Assembly: GCA_933228895.1 (NCBI GenBank)
Contig: OW121854.1
Location: 8,869,131 to 8,933,130, forward strand
Length of the DNA stretch: 64,000 bases
Source of the DNA: Platycnemis pennipes
Lineage: Eukaryota > Arthropoda > Insecta > Odonata > Platycnemididae
Direction of reading: 5' to 3'
How positions within the stretch are numbered: the stretch's first letter is position 1; every line of letters starts with the position of its first letter. The position numbers and the translations under genes were made by a program. The notes under the pieces were generated by a model, which saw only the letters and a program-made list of their open reading frames with translations, made no database searches and was not told the origin of the DNA. Shown here piece by piece: positions 1 to 14,030 of the stretch.

Positions 1-464
1 TTGCGCAAAGAAGTGTTTGAAATGCTTAGGATGTGTCGAAAAAAAATTCTAGAAGTGCAATTTTACATCAATATATTACACAATGGTATTTATTATTTAA
101 GACCCTGGTCGAAAAAAAAACATTGAAGAATGGTAAATCTTTTTTGAAATAAATTAACACGAAAATACTATAATGTTTCCTCAATCAAGATCCGCACTGT
201 GAACTAATGCAAGAACAACTAAAGCATAATATTTACATGTAAAATCCTACGGCAGAGTAAATGACTTTTCAGCCCTTATCTGAGTTAGGTTTACCAGAAT
301 GCCTACAGTCAAATTCTAACATTAAGTACGAACTTATAATTCGCCCTTATTAAATAACCAAAGGTAACCTAAATGATGTTTGCAAAACCCTACCACAAAG
401 TAGCCTCAGCTTTTCCTTCCCATTCCAGCTAGATAGAAAGAAATACCCCTAATTATAAAAAGTA
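1..464. other. AT-rich sequence, no gene seen
   Basis: No long reading frame, RNA gene or element ends are visible here. From about 380 onward a few words (for example GCAAAACC) vaguely recall the satellite that follows, so the last part may be monomers decayed past alignment. Confidence 0.5.
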
Positions 465-711
465 TACCTCACGGAATTTTCGTTTACATCTCACATAATA
501 TTAGTTATTCCCAATACTAAACCTAACTTCACAGTTTTTGGTTTTGCTATCCCTTTCCAACTGCTTATTCTTAAATCTAATTGAAAAAACATACCTCACA
601 GTATTTTTAATTTGCTATCCCACCCATATTAGTCATTCTTACATCTAATTGCAAAACCATACTTCATGGTATTTTGGTTTTACTTCCTACCCCGATTAAT
701 TTTTCTTAATT
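465..711. repeat. Decayed left edge of the 67-bp satellite
   Basis: Three or four strongly diverged monomers are visible. They keep the order CATACYTCAYGGTATTTT, then a GGTTTT/ATTTGC tract, then a TTAnTnnTTCTTA tract, but differ at many bases from the core monomer and vary in length. Such decayed monomers are expected at the edge of an array, where unequal exchange no longer homogenises the repeats. The mirror-image situation is seen at 14,031-14,270. Confidence 0.75.
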
Positions 712-3700
712 CAAAATGCAAAACCATGCCTGCTGGTAAATAGGTTTTACTTCCTACGTCAAATAATTACTCTTATTACTAAATGCAAAACCATACATGC
801 TGGTATATAGGTCTTACTTCCCACCCCGATTAATTGCAATTAATTCTAAATGCAAAACCATACCTGCTGGTATATAGGCTTTACTTCCCACCCCGATTAA
901 TTGCTCTTAATTCTAAATGCAAAACCATACCTGCTGGTATATAGGTTTTACTTCCTACGTCAAATAATTACTCTTATTACTAAATGCAAAACCATACCTG
1001 CTGGTATATAGGTTTTACTTCCCACCCCGATTAATTGCTCTTAATTCTAAATGCAAAACCATACCTGCTGGTATACAGGTTTTACTTCCTACGTCAAATA
1101 ATTACTCTTATTACTAAATGCAAAACCATACCTGCTGGTATATAGGTTTTACTTCCCACCCCGATTAATTGCTTTTAATTCTAAATGCAAAACCATACCT
1201 GCTGGTATATAGGTTTTACTTCCTACGTCAAATAATTACTCTTATTACTAAATGCAACACCATACCTGCTGGTATATAGGTTTTACATCCTACGTCAATT
1301 AATTTTTCTTAAGTCTAAATGCAAAACCATACCTGCTGGTATTTAGGTTTTACTTCCCACCCCGATTAATTACTCTTAATTCTAAATGCAAAACCATACC
1401 TGCTGGTATATAGGTTTTACTTCCTACGTCAAATAATTACTCTTAATTCTAAATTCAAAACCATACCTGCTGGTATATAGGTTTTACTTCCCACCCTGAT
1501 TAATTTCTCTTAATTCTAAAAGCAAAACCATACCTGCTGGTATTTAGGTTTTACTTCCTACGTCAAATACTTACTCTTATTACTAAATGCAAAACCATAC
1601 CTGCTGGTATATAGGTTTTACTTCCCACCCCGATTAATTTCTCTTAATTCTAAATGCAAAACCATACCTGCTGGTATTTAGGTTTTACTTCCCACCCCGA
1701 TTAATTACTCTTAATTCTAAATTCAAAACCATACCTGCTGGTATATAGGTTTTACTTCCTATGTCAAGTAATTACTCTTATTACTAAATGCAAAACCATA
1801 CCTGCTGGTATATAGGTTTTACTTCCCACCCCGATTAATTTCTCTTAATTCTAAATGCAAAACCATACCTGCTGGTATATAGGTTACACTTCCCACCCCG
1901 ATTAATTACTCTTAATTCTAAATTCAAAACCATACCTGCTGGTATATAGGTTTTACTTCCCACCCCGATTAATTTCTCTTAATTCTAAATGCGAAATCAT
2001 ACCTGCTGGTATATAGGCTTTACTTCCTACGTCAAATAATTACTCTTATTACTAAATGCAAAACCATACCTGCTGGTATATAGGCTTTACTTCCTACGTC
2101 AAATAATTACTCTTATTACTAAATGCAAAACCATACCTGCTGGTATATAGGTATTACTTCCCACCCCGATTAATTGCTCTTAATTCTAAATGCAAATCCA
2201 TACCTGCTGGTATATAGGTTTTACATCCTACGTCAATTAATTTTTCTTAAGTCTAAATGCAAAACCATACCTGCTGGTATTTGGGTTTTACTTCCCACCC
2301 CGATTAATTGCTCTTAATTCTAAATTCAAAACCATACCTGCTGGTATATAGGTTTTACTTCCTACGTCATATAATTATTCTTATTTCTAAATGCAAATCC
2401 ATACCTGCTGGTACATAGGTTTTACATCCTACGTCAATTAATTTTTCTTAAGTCTAAATGCAAAACCATACCTGCTGGTATATAGGCTTTACTTCCTACG
2501 TCAAATAATTACTCTTATTACTAAATGCAAAACCATACCTGCTGGTATATAGGTTTTACTTCCTACGTCATATAATTACTCTTATTACTAAATGCAAAAC
2601 CATACCTGCTGGTATATAGGTTTTACTTCCCACCCCGATTACCTGCTCTTAATTCTAAATGCAAAACCATACCTGCTGGTATTTGGGTTTTACTTCCTAC
2701 CCCGATTAATTGCTTTTAATTCTATATGCAAAACCATACCTGCTGGTATATAGATTTTACTTCCTACGTCAATTAATTACTCTTATTTCTAAATGCAAAA
2801 CCATACCTGCTGGTATTTCGGTTTTACTTCCTACCCCGATTAATTTTTCTTAATTCAAAATGCAAAACCATACCTGCTGGTATTTGGGTTTTACTTCCTA
2901 CCCCGATTAATTGCTTTTAATTCTAAATGCAAAACCATACCTGCTGGTATATAGATTTTACTTCCTACGTCAGTTAATTACTCTTATTTCTAAATGCAAA
3001 TCCATACCTGCTGGTATATAGGTTTTACATCCTACGTCAATTAATTTTTCTTAATTCAAAATGCAAAACCATACCTGCTGGTATTTGGGTTTTACTTCCT
3101 ACCCCGAATAATTGCTTTTAATTCTAAATGCAAAACCATACCTGCTGGTATATAGATTTTACTTCCTACGTCAATTAATTACTCTTATTTCTAAATGCAA
3201 AACCATGCCTGCTGGTATTTGGGTTTTACTTCCCACCCCGATTAATTGCTCTTAATTCTAAATTCAAAACCATACCTGCTGGTATATAGGTTTTACTTCC
3301 TACGTCAAGTAATTACTCTTATTACTAAATGCAAAACCATACCTGCTGGTATATAGGTTTTACTTCCTACGTCAATTAATTACTCTTAATTCTAAATGCA
3401 AAACCATACCTGCTGGTATTTAGGTTTTACTTCCTACGTCAATTAATTACTCTTAATTCTAAATGCAAAACCATATCTGCTGGTATATAGATTTTACTTC
3501 CTACGTCATATAATTACTCTTATTTCTAAATGCAAATCCATACCTGCTGGTATATAGGTTTTACTTCCTACGTCAAATAATTACTATTATTACTAAATGC
3601 AAAACCATACCTGCTGGTATATAGGTTTTACTTCCCACCCCGATTAATTGCTCTTAATTCTAAATGCAAAACCATACCTGCTGGTATATAGGTTTTACTT

Positions 3701-4529
3701 CCTACGTCAATTAATTACTCTCATTTCTAAATGCAAAACCATACCTGCTGGTATATAGGTCTTACTTCCCACCCCGATTAATTGCAATTAATTCTAAATG
3801 CAAAACCATACCTGCTGGTATATAGGTTTTACTTCTTACCCCGATTAATTGCTCTTAATTCTAAATGCAAAACCATACCTGCTGGTATATAGGTTTTACT
3901 TCCTACGTCAAATAATTACTCTTATTACTAAATGCAAAACCATACCTGCTGGTATATAGGTTTTACTTCCCACCCCGATTAATTACTCTTAATTCTAAAT
4001 TAAAAACCATACCTGCTGGTATATAGGTTTTACTTCCCACCCCGATTAATTACTCTTAATTCTAAATTAAAAACCATACCTGCTGGTATTTAGGTTTTAC
4101 TTCCCACCCCGATTAATTTCTCTTAATTCTAAATGCAAAACCATACCTGCTGGTATTTAGGTTTTACTTCCTACGTCAAATACTTACTCTTATTACTAAA
4201 TGCAAAACCATACCTGCTGGTATATAGGTTTTACTTCCCACCCCGATTAATTTCTCTTAATTCTAAATGCAAAACCATACCTGCTGGTATTTAGGTTTTA
4301 CTTCCTACGTCAAATACTTACTCTTATTACTAAATGCAAAACCATACCTGCTGGTATATAGGTTTTACTTCCCACCCCGATTAATTTCTCTTAATTCTAA
4401 ATGCAAAACCATACCTGCTGGTATTTAGGTTTTACTTCCTACGTCAAATACTTACTCTTATTACTAAATACAAAACCATACCTGCTGGTATATAGGTTTT
4501 ACTTCCCACCCCGATTAATTTCTCTTAAT

Positions 4530-6807
4530 TCTAAATGCAAAACCATACCTGCTGGTATATAGGTTTTACTTCCTACGTCAAGTAATTACTCTTATTACTA
4601 AATGCAAAACCATACCTGCTGGTATATAGGTTTTACTTCCTACGTCAAGTAATTACTCTTATTACTAAATGCAAAACCATACCTGCTGGTATATAGGTTT
4701 TACTTCCCACCCCGATTAATTTCTCTTAATTCTAAATGCAAAACCATACCTGCTGGTATATAGGTTTTACTTCCCACCCCGATTAATTACTCTTAATTCT
4801 AAATTCAAAACCATACCTGCTGGTATATAGGTTTTACTTCCCACCCCGATTAATTTCTCTTAATTCTAAATGCGAAATCATACCTGCTGGTATATAGGCT
4901 TTACTTCCTACGTCAAATAATTACTCTTATTACTAAATGCAAAACCATACCTGCTGGTATATAGGTTTTACTTCCTACGTCAAATAATTACTCTTATTAC
5001 TAAATGCAAAACCATACCTGCTGGTATATAGGTTTTACTTCAGACCCCGATTAATTGCTCTTAATTCTAAATGCAAATCCATACCTGCTGGTATATAGGT
5101 TTTACATCCTACGTCAATTAATTTTTCTTAAGTCTAAATGCAAAACCATACCTGCTGGTATTTGGGTTTTACTTCCCACCCCGATTAATTGCTTTTAATT
5201 CTAAATGCAAAACCATACCTGCTGGTATATAGATTTTACTTCCTACGTCAATTAATTACTCTTATTTCTAAATGCAAAACCATACCTGCTGGTATTTGGG
5301 TTTTACTTCCCACCCCGATTAATTGCTCTTAATTCTAAATGCAAATCCATACCTGCTGGTATATAGGTTTTACATCCTACGTCAATTAATTTTTCTTAAG
5401 TCTAAATGCAAAACCATACCTGCTGGTATTTGGGTTTTACTTCCCACCCCGATTAATTGCTCTTAATTCTAAATTCAAAACCATACCTGCTGGTATATAG
5501 GTTTTACTTCCTATGTCAAGTAATTACTCTTATTACTAAATGCAAAACCATACCTGCTGGTATATAGGTTTTACTTCCCACCCCGATTAATTTCTCTTAA
5601 TTCTAAATGCAAAACCATACCTGCTGGTATATAGGTTATACTTCCCACCCCGATTAATTACTCTTAATTCTAAATTCAAAACCATACCTGCTGGTATATA
5701 GGTTTTACTTCCTACGTCAAATAATTACTCTTATTACTAAATGCAAAACCATACCTGCTGGTATATAGGTTTTACTTCCTACGTCAAATAATTACTCTTA
5801 TTACTAAATGCAAAACCATACCTGCTGGTATTTGGGTTTTACTTCCTACCCCGATTAATTGCTTTTAATTCTAAATGCAAAACCATACCTGCTGGTATAT
5901 AGGTTTTACATCCTACGTCAATTAAATACTCTCAATTCTATATGCAAAACCATACCTGCTGGTATATAGGTTTTACTTCCTACGTCAAATAATTACTCTT
6001 ATTACTAAATGCAAAACCATACCTGCTGGTATATAGGTTTTACTTCCCACCCCGATTAATTGCTCTTAATTCTAAATGCAAAACCATACCTGCTGGTATA
6101 TAGGTTTTACTTCCCAACCCGATTAATTGCTTTTAATTCTAAATGCAAAACCATACCTGCTGGTATATAGGTTTTACTTCCTACGTCAAATAATTACTCT
6201 TATTACTAAATGCAACACCATACCTGCTGGTATATAGGTTTTACATCCTACGTCAATTAATTTTTCTTAAGTCTAAATGCAAAACCATACCTGCTGGTAT
6301 ATAGGTTTTACATCCTACGTCAATTAAATACTCTTAATTCTAAATGCAAAACCATACCTGCTGGTATATAGGTTTTACTTCCCACCCCGATTAATTACTC
6401 TTAATTCTAAATGCAAAACCATACCTGCTGGTATATAGGTTTTACTTCCTACGTCAAATAATTACTCTTAATTATAAATGCAAAACCATACCTGCTGGTA
6501 TATAGGTTTTACTTCCCACCCTGATTAATTTCTCTTAATTCTAAATGCAAAACCATACCTGCTGGTATATAGGTTTTACTTCCCACCCTGATTAATATCT
6601 CTTAATTCTAAATGCAAAACCATACCTGCTGGTATATAGGTTTTACTTCCCACCCCGATTAATTGCTTTTAATTCTAAATGCAAAACCATACCTGCTGGT
6701 ATATAGGTTTTACTTCCTACGTCAAATAATTACTCTTATTACTAAATGCAACACCATACCTGCTGGTATATAGGTTTTACTTCCCACCCCGATTAATTGC
6801 TTTTAAT
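4530..6807. repeat. Higher-order satellite block, copy 1 (34 monomers)
   Basis: This block recurs immediately downstream at +2,278 bp, exactly 34 monomers. Private variants mark the match: TTCAGACCCCGATT at 5,040 and 7,318; the ATACTCTCAATTCTATATGC junction near 5,928 and 8,206; and TAGGTTATACTTCCC near 5,632 and 7,910. Left of about 4,530 the two copies differ at several bases, which fixes the left boundary. The block is a long multi-monomer unit lying in tandem with its copy. Confidence 0.85.
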
Positions 6808-9041
6808 TCTAAATGCAAAACCATACCTGCTGGTATATAGGTTTTACTTCCTACGTCAAGTAATTACTCTTATTACTAAATGCAAAACCATACCTGCTGG
6901 TATATAGGTTTTACTTCCTACGTCAAGTAATTACTCTTATTACTAAATGCAAAACCATACCTGCTGGTATATAGGTTTTACTTCCCACCCCGATTAATTT
7001 CTCTTAATTCTAAATGCAAAACCATACCTGCTGGTATATAGGTTTTACTTCCCACCCCGATTAATTACTCTTAATTCTAAATTCAAAACCATACCTGCTG
7101 GTATATAGGTTTTACTTCCCACCCCGATTAATTTCTCTTAATTCTAAATGCGAAATCATACCTGCTGGTATATAGGCTTTACTTCCTACGTCAAATAATT
7201 ACTCTTATTACTAAATGCAAAACCATACCTGCTGGTATATAGGTTTTACTTCCTACGTCAAATAATTACTCTTATTACTAAATGCAAAACCATACCTGCT
7301 GGTATATAGGTTTTACTTCAGACCCCGATTAATTGCTCTTAATTCTAAATGCAAATCCATACCTGCTGGTATATAGGTTTTACATCCTACGTCAATTAAT
7401 TTTTCTTAAGTCTAAATGCAAAACCATACCTGCTGGTATTTGGGTTTTACTTCCCACCCCGATTAATTGCTTTTAATTCTAAATGCAAAACCATACCTGC
7501 TGGTATATAGATTTTACTTCCTACGTCAATTAATTACTCTTATTTCTAAATGCAAAACCATACCTGCTGGTATTTGGGTTTTACTTCCCACCCCGATTAA
7601 TTGCTCTTAATTCTAAATGCAAATCCATACCTGCTGGTATATAGGTTTTACATCCTACGTCAATTAATTTTTCTTAAGTCTAAATGCAAAACCATACCTG
7701 CTGGTATTTGGGTTTTACTTCCCACCCCGATTAATTGCTCTTAATTCTAAATTCAAAACCATACCTGCTGGTATATAGGTTTTACTTCCTATGTCAAGTA
7801 ATTACTCTTATTACTAAATGCAAAACCATACCTGCTGGTATATAGGTTTTACTTCCCACCCCGATTAATTTCTCTTAATTCTAAATGCAAAACCATACCT
7901 GCTGGTATATAGGTTATACTTCCCACCCCGATTAATTACTCTTAATTCTAAATTCAAAACCATACCTGCTGGTATATAGGTTTTACTTCCTACGTCAAAT
8001 AATTACTCTTATTACTAAATGCAAAACCATACCTGCTGGTATATAGGTTTTACTTCCTACGTCAAATAATTACTCTTATTACTAAATGCAAAACCATACC
8101 TGCTGGTATTTGGGTTTTACTTCCTACCCCGATTAATTGCTTTTAATTCTAAATGCAAAACCATACCTGCTGGTATATAGGTTTTACATCCTACGTCAAT
8201 TAAATACTCTCAATTCTATATGCAAAACCATACCTGCTGGTATATAGGTTTTACTTCCTACGTCAAATAATTACTCTTATTACTAAATGCAAAACCATAC
8301 CTGCTGGTATATAGGTTTTACTTCCCACCCCGATTAATTGCTCTTAATTCTAAATGCAAAACCATACCTGCTGGTATATAGGTTTTACTTCCCACCCCGA
8401 TTAATTGCTTTTAATTCTAAATGCAAAACCATACCTGCTGGTATATAGGTTTTACTTCCTACGTCAAATAATTACTCTTATTACTAAATGCAACACCATA
8501 CCTGCTGGTATATAGGTTTTACATCCTACGTCAATTAATTTTTCTTAAGTCTAAATGCAAAACCATACCTGCTGGTATATAGGTTTTACTTCCCACCCCG
8601 ATTAATTACTCTTAATTCTAAATGCAAAACCATACCTGCTGGTATATAGGTTTTACTTCCTACGTCAAATAATTACTCTTAATTATAAATGCAAAACCAT
8701 ACCTGCTGGTATATAGGTTTTACTTCCCACCCTGATTAATTTCTCTTAATTCTAAATGCAAAACCATACCTGCTGGTATATAGGTTTTACTTCCCACCCT
8801 GATTAATATCTCTTAATTCTAAATGCAAAACCATACCTGCTGGTATATAGGTTTTACTTCCCACCCCGATTAATTGCTTTTAATTCTAAATGCAAAACCA
8901 TACCTGCTGGTATATAGGTTTTACTTCCTACGTCAAATAATTACTCTTATTACTAAATGCAACACCATACCTGCTGGTATATAGGTTTTACTTCCCACCC
9001 CGATTAATTGCTTTTAATTCTAAATGCAAAACCATACCTGC
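6808..9041. repeat. Higher-order satellite block, copy 2 (33 monomers)
   Basis: Tandem copy of the preceding block. It matches at +2,278 bp until about 8,577, where one monomer (the CATCCTACGTCAATTAAATA type, present at about 6,300 in copy 1) is missing. After that the offset is +2,211 bp (33 monomers), for example the word ATTATAAATG at 6,471 and 8,682. Matching fades at about 9,041. Confidence 0.85.
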
Positions 9042-11819
9042 TGGTATTTAGGTTTTACTTCCTACGTCAAATAATTACTCTTATTACTAAATGCAAAACC
9101 ATACCTGCTGGTATATAGGTTTTACTTCCAACCCCGATTAATTTCTCTTAATTCTAAATGCAAAACCATACCTGCTGGTATTTAGGTTTTACTTCCCACC
9201 CCGATTAATTGCTCTTAATTCTAAATGCAAAACCATACCTGCTGGTACATAGGTTTTACTTCCTACGTCAATTAATTACTCTCATTTCTAAATGCAAAAC
9301 CATACCTGCTGGTATATAGGTCTTACTTCCCACCCCGATTAATTGCAATTAATTCTAAATGCAAAACCATACCTGCTGGTATATAGGTTTTACTTCTTAC
9401 CCCGATTAATTGCTCTTAATTCTAAATGCAAAACCATACCTGCTGGTATATAGGTTTTACTTCCTACGTCAAATAATTACTCTTATTACTAAATGCAAAA
9501 CCATATCTGCTGGTATATAGGTTTTACTTCCCACCCCGATTAATTACTCTTAATTCTAAATTCAAAACCATACCTGCTGGTATATAGGTTTTACTTCCCA
9601 CCCCGATTAATTACTCTTATTACTAAATGCAACACCATACCTGCTGGTATATAGGTTTTACATCCTACGTCAATTAATTTTTCTTAAGTCTAAATGCAAA
9701 ACCATACCTGCTGGTATTTAGGTTTTACTTCCCACCCCGATTAATTTCTCTTAATTCTAAATGCAAAACCATACCTGCTGGTATTTAGGTTTTACTTCCT
9801 ACGTCAAATACTTACTCTTATTACTAAATGCAAAACCATACCTGCTGGTATATAGGTTTTACTTCCCACCCCGATTAATTTCTCTTAATTCTAAATGCAA
9901 AACCATACCTGCTGGTATTTAGGTTTTACTTCCTACGTCAAATACTTACTCTTATTACTAAATGCAAAACCATACCTGCTGGTATATAGGTTTTACTTCC
10001 CACCCCGATTAATTTCTCTTAATTCTAAATGCAAAACCATACCTGCTGGTATTTAGGTTTTACTTCCTACGTCAAATACTTACTCTTATTACTAAATGCA
10101 AAACCATACCTGCTGGTATATAGTTTTTACTTCCCACCCCGATTAATTTCTCTTAATTCTAAATGCAAAACCATACCTGCTGGTATTTAGGTTTTACTTC
10201 CCACCCCGATTAATTGCTCTTAATTCTAAATTCAAAACCATACCTGCTGGTATATAGGTTTTACTTCCTACGTCAAGTAATTACTCTTATTACTAAATGC
10301 AAAACCATACCTGCTGGTATATAGGTTTTACTTCCCACCCCGATTAATTTCTCTTAATTCTAAATGCAAAACCATACCTGCTGGTATATAGGTTTTATTT
10401 CCCACCCCGATTAATTACTCTTAATTCTAAATTCAAAACCATACCTGCTGGTATATAGGTTTTACTTCCTACGTCAAATAATTACTCTTATTACTAAATG
10501 CAAAACCATACCTGCTGGTATATAGGTTTTACTTCAGACCCCGATTAATTGCTCTTAATTCTAAATGCAAATCCATACCTGCTGGTATATAGGTTTTACA
10601 TCCTACGTCAATTAATTTTTCTTAAGTCTAAATGCAAAACCATACCTGCTGGTATTTGGGTTTTACTTCCCACCCCGATTAATTGCTCTTAATTCTAAAT
10701 GCAAATCCATACCTGCTGGTATATAGGTTTTACATCCTACGTCAATTAATTTTTCTTAAGTCTAAATGCAAAACCATACCTGCTGGTATTTGGGTTTTAC
10801 TTCCCACCCCGATTAATTGCTCTTAATTCTAAATTCAAAACCATACCTGCTGGTATATAGGTTTTACTTCCTACGTCATATAATTACTCTTATTTCTAAA
10901 TGCAAATCCATACCTGCTGGTACATAGGTTTTACATCCTACGTCAATTAATTTTTCTTAAGTCTAAATGCAAAACCATACCTGCTGGTATATAGGCTTTA
11001 CTTCCTACGTCAAATAATTACTCTTATTACTAAATGCAAAACCATACCTGCTGGTATATAGGTTTTACTTCCTACGTCAAATAATTACTCTTATTACTAA
11101 ATGCAAAACCATACCTGCTGGTATATAGGTTTTACTTCCTACGTCAAATAATTACTCTTATTACTAAATGCAAAACCATACCTGCTGGTATTTGGGTTTT
11201 ACTTCCTACCCCGATTAATTGCTTTTAATTCTAAATGCAAAACCATACCTGCTGGTATATAGATTTTACTTCCTACGTCAATTAATTACTCTTATTTCTA
11301 AATGCAAAACCATACCTGCTGGTATATAGGTTTTACATCCTACGTCAATTAATTTTTCTTAAGTCTAAATGCAAAACCATACCTGCTGGTATTTGGGTTT
11401 TACTTCCCACCCCAATTAATTGCTCTTAATTCTAAATTCAAAACCATACCTGCTGGTATATAGGTTTTACTTCCTACGTCAAATAATTACTCTTATTACT
11501 AAATGCAACACCATACCTGCTGGTATATAGGTTTTACTTCCCACCCCGATTAATTGCTTTTAATTCTAAATGCAAAACCATACCTGCTGGTATATAGGTT
11601 TTACTTCCTACGTCAAATAATTACTCTTATTACTAAATGCAAAACCATACCTGCTGGTATATAGGTTTTACTTCCCACCCCGATTAATTGCTCTTAATTC
11701 TAAATGCAAAACCATACCTGCTGGTATATAGGTTTTACTTCCCACCCCGATTAATTGCTTTTAATTCTAAATGCAAAACCATACCTGCTGGTATATAGGT
11801 TTTACTTCCTACGTCAAAT

Positions 11820-12460
11820 AATTACTCTTATTACTAAATGCAACACCATACCTGCTGGTATATAGGTATTACATCCTACGTCAATTAATTTTTCTTAAGT
11901 CTAAATGCAAAACCATACCTGCTGGTATATAGGTTTTACATCCTACGTCAATTAAATACTCTTAATTCTAAATGCAAAACCATACCTGCTGGTATATAGG
12001 TTTTACTTCCCACCCCGATTAATTACTCTTAATTCTAAATGCAAAACCATACCTGCTGGTATATAGGTTTTACTTCCTACGTCAAATAATTACTCTTAAT
12101 TATAAATGCAAAACCATACCTGCTGGTATATAGGTTTTACTTCCCACCCTGATTAATTTCTCTTAATTCTAAATGCAAAACCATACCTGCTGGTATATAG
12201 GTTTTACTTCCCACCCTGATTAATATCTCTTAATTCTAAATGCAAAACCATACCTGCTGGTATATAGGTTTTACTTCCCACCCCGATTAATTGCTTTTAA
12301 TTCTAAATGCAAAACCATACCTGCTGGTATATAGGTTTTACTTCCTACGTCAAATAATTACTCTTATTACTAAATGCAACACCATACCTGCTGGTATATA
12401 GGTTTTACTTCCCACCCCGATTAATTGCTTTTAATTCTAAATGCAAAACCATACCTGCTG
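11820..12460. repeat. Third copy of part of the higher-order block
   Basis: This segment matches about 6,190-6,830 at +5,628 bp (84 monomers), shown by ATTATAAATG at 12,099. It retains the monomer that copy 2 lost. Beyond it, 12,460-12,610 continues to match 9,043-9,190 at +3,417 bp (51 monomers), for example TTCCAACCCC at 9,127 and 12,544. The array has therefore been shuffled in large multi-monomer blocks. Confidence 0.75.
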
Positions 12461-14030
12461 GTATTTAGGTTTTACTTCCTACGTCAAATAATTACTCTTA
12501 TTACTAAATGCAAAACCATACCTGCTGGTATATAGGTTGTACTTCCAACCCCGATTAATTTCTCTTAATTCTAAATGCAAAACCATACCTGCTGGTATTT
12601 AGGTTTTACTTCCCACCCCGATTAATTGCTCTTAATTCTAAATTCAAAACCATACCTGCTGGTATATAGGTTTTACTTCCTACGTCAAATAATTACTCTT
12701 ATTACTAAATGCAAAACCATACCTGCTGGTATATAGGTTTTACTTCCCACCCCGATTAATTACTCTTAATTCTAAATGCAAAACCATACCTGCTGGTATA
12801 TAGGTTTTACTTCCCACCCCGATTAATTACTCTTAATTCTAAATTCAAAACCATACCTGCTGGTATATAGGTTTTACTTCCCACCCCGATTAATTTCTCT
12901 TAATTCTAAATGCGAAATCATACCTGCTGGTATTTAGGTTTTACTTCCCACCCCGATTAATTGCTCTTAATTCTAAATTCAAAACCATACCTGCTGGTAT
13001 ATAGGTTTTACTTCCTACGTCAAATAATTACTCTTATTACTAAATGCAAAACCATACCTGCTGGTATATAGGTTTTACTTCCCACCCCGATTAATTTCTC
13101 TTAATTCTAAATGCAAAACCATACCTGCTGGTATATAGGTTTTACTTCCCACCCCGATTAATTACTCTTAATTCTAAATTCAAAACCATACCTGCTGGTA
13201 TATAGGTTTTACTTCCCACCCCGATTAATTTCTCTTAATTCTAAATGCGAAATCATACCTGCTGGTATATAGGCTTTACTTCCTACGTCAAATAATTACT
13301 CTTATTACTAAATGCAAAACCATACCTGCTGGTATATAGGTTTTACTTCCTACGTCAAATAATTACTCTTATTACTAAATGCAAAACCATACCTGCTGGT
13401 ATATAGGTTTTACTTCCCACCCGGATTAATTGCTCGTAATTCTAAATGCAAAACCATACCTGCTGGTATATAGGTTTTACTTCCTACGTCATATAATTAC
13501 TCTTATTTCTAAATGCAAATCCATACCTGCTGGTATATAGGTTTTACATCCTACGTCAATTAATTTTTCTTAAGTCTAAATGCAAAACCATACCTGCTGG
13601 TATTTGGGTTTTACTTCCCACCCCGATTAATTGCTTTTAATTCTAAATGCAAAACCATACCTGCTGGTATATAGATTTTACTTCCTACGTCAATTAATTA
13701 CTCTTATTTCTAAATGCAAAACCATACCTGCTGGTATATAGGTTTTACATCCTACGTCAATTAATTTTTCTTAAGTCTAAATGCAAAACCATACCTGCTG
13801 GTATTTGGGTTTTACTTCCCACCCCGATTAATTGCTCTTAATTCTAAATGCAAAACCATCCCTGCTGGTATATACATTTTACTTCCTACGCCAATTAATT
13901 ACTCTTGAGTCTAAATGCAAAACCATTCCTGCTGGTATACAGGTTTTACTTCCTACGTCAATTTATTACTCTTATTTCTAAATGCAAAACCATCTCTGCT
14001 GGGCTTTAGATTTTACTTCCCACCCCGATT

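Larger units (their letters stand above)
712..14030. repeat. 67-bp satellite array, about 199 monomers
   Basis: Every monomer has a nearly invariant half, AAAACCATACCTGCTGGTAT followed by ATAGGTTTTACTTC, and a variable half. The variable half is mainly of three types: CCACCCCGATTAATTGCTCT, CTACGTCAAATAATTACTCT, or CATCCTACGTCAATTAATTT. The word TGCTGGTA (or its variant) sits at 731, 5,019, 13,930 and 13,997, which are separated by 64, 133 and 1 exact monomers, so the core shows no net insertion or deletion. No long reading frame runs through it in any frame. Large blocks are duplicated at whole-monomer offsets (see the separate entries). The array has no spacers, so it is not a CRISPR. Function is unknown; a centromeric, pericentromeric or other heterochromatic array is the usual role for such DNA, but that is inference. 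Confidence 0.97.

Noticed and set aside
712..14030. CRISPR-like array of repeats with spacers
   Set aside because: The repeats are head-to-tail without unique spacers: the variable half falls into a few recurring types, and the surrounding DNA is eukaryotic.
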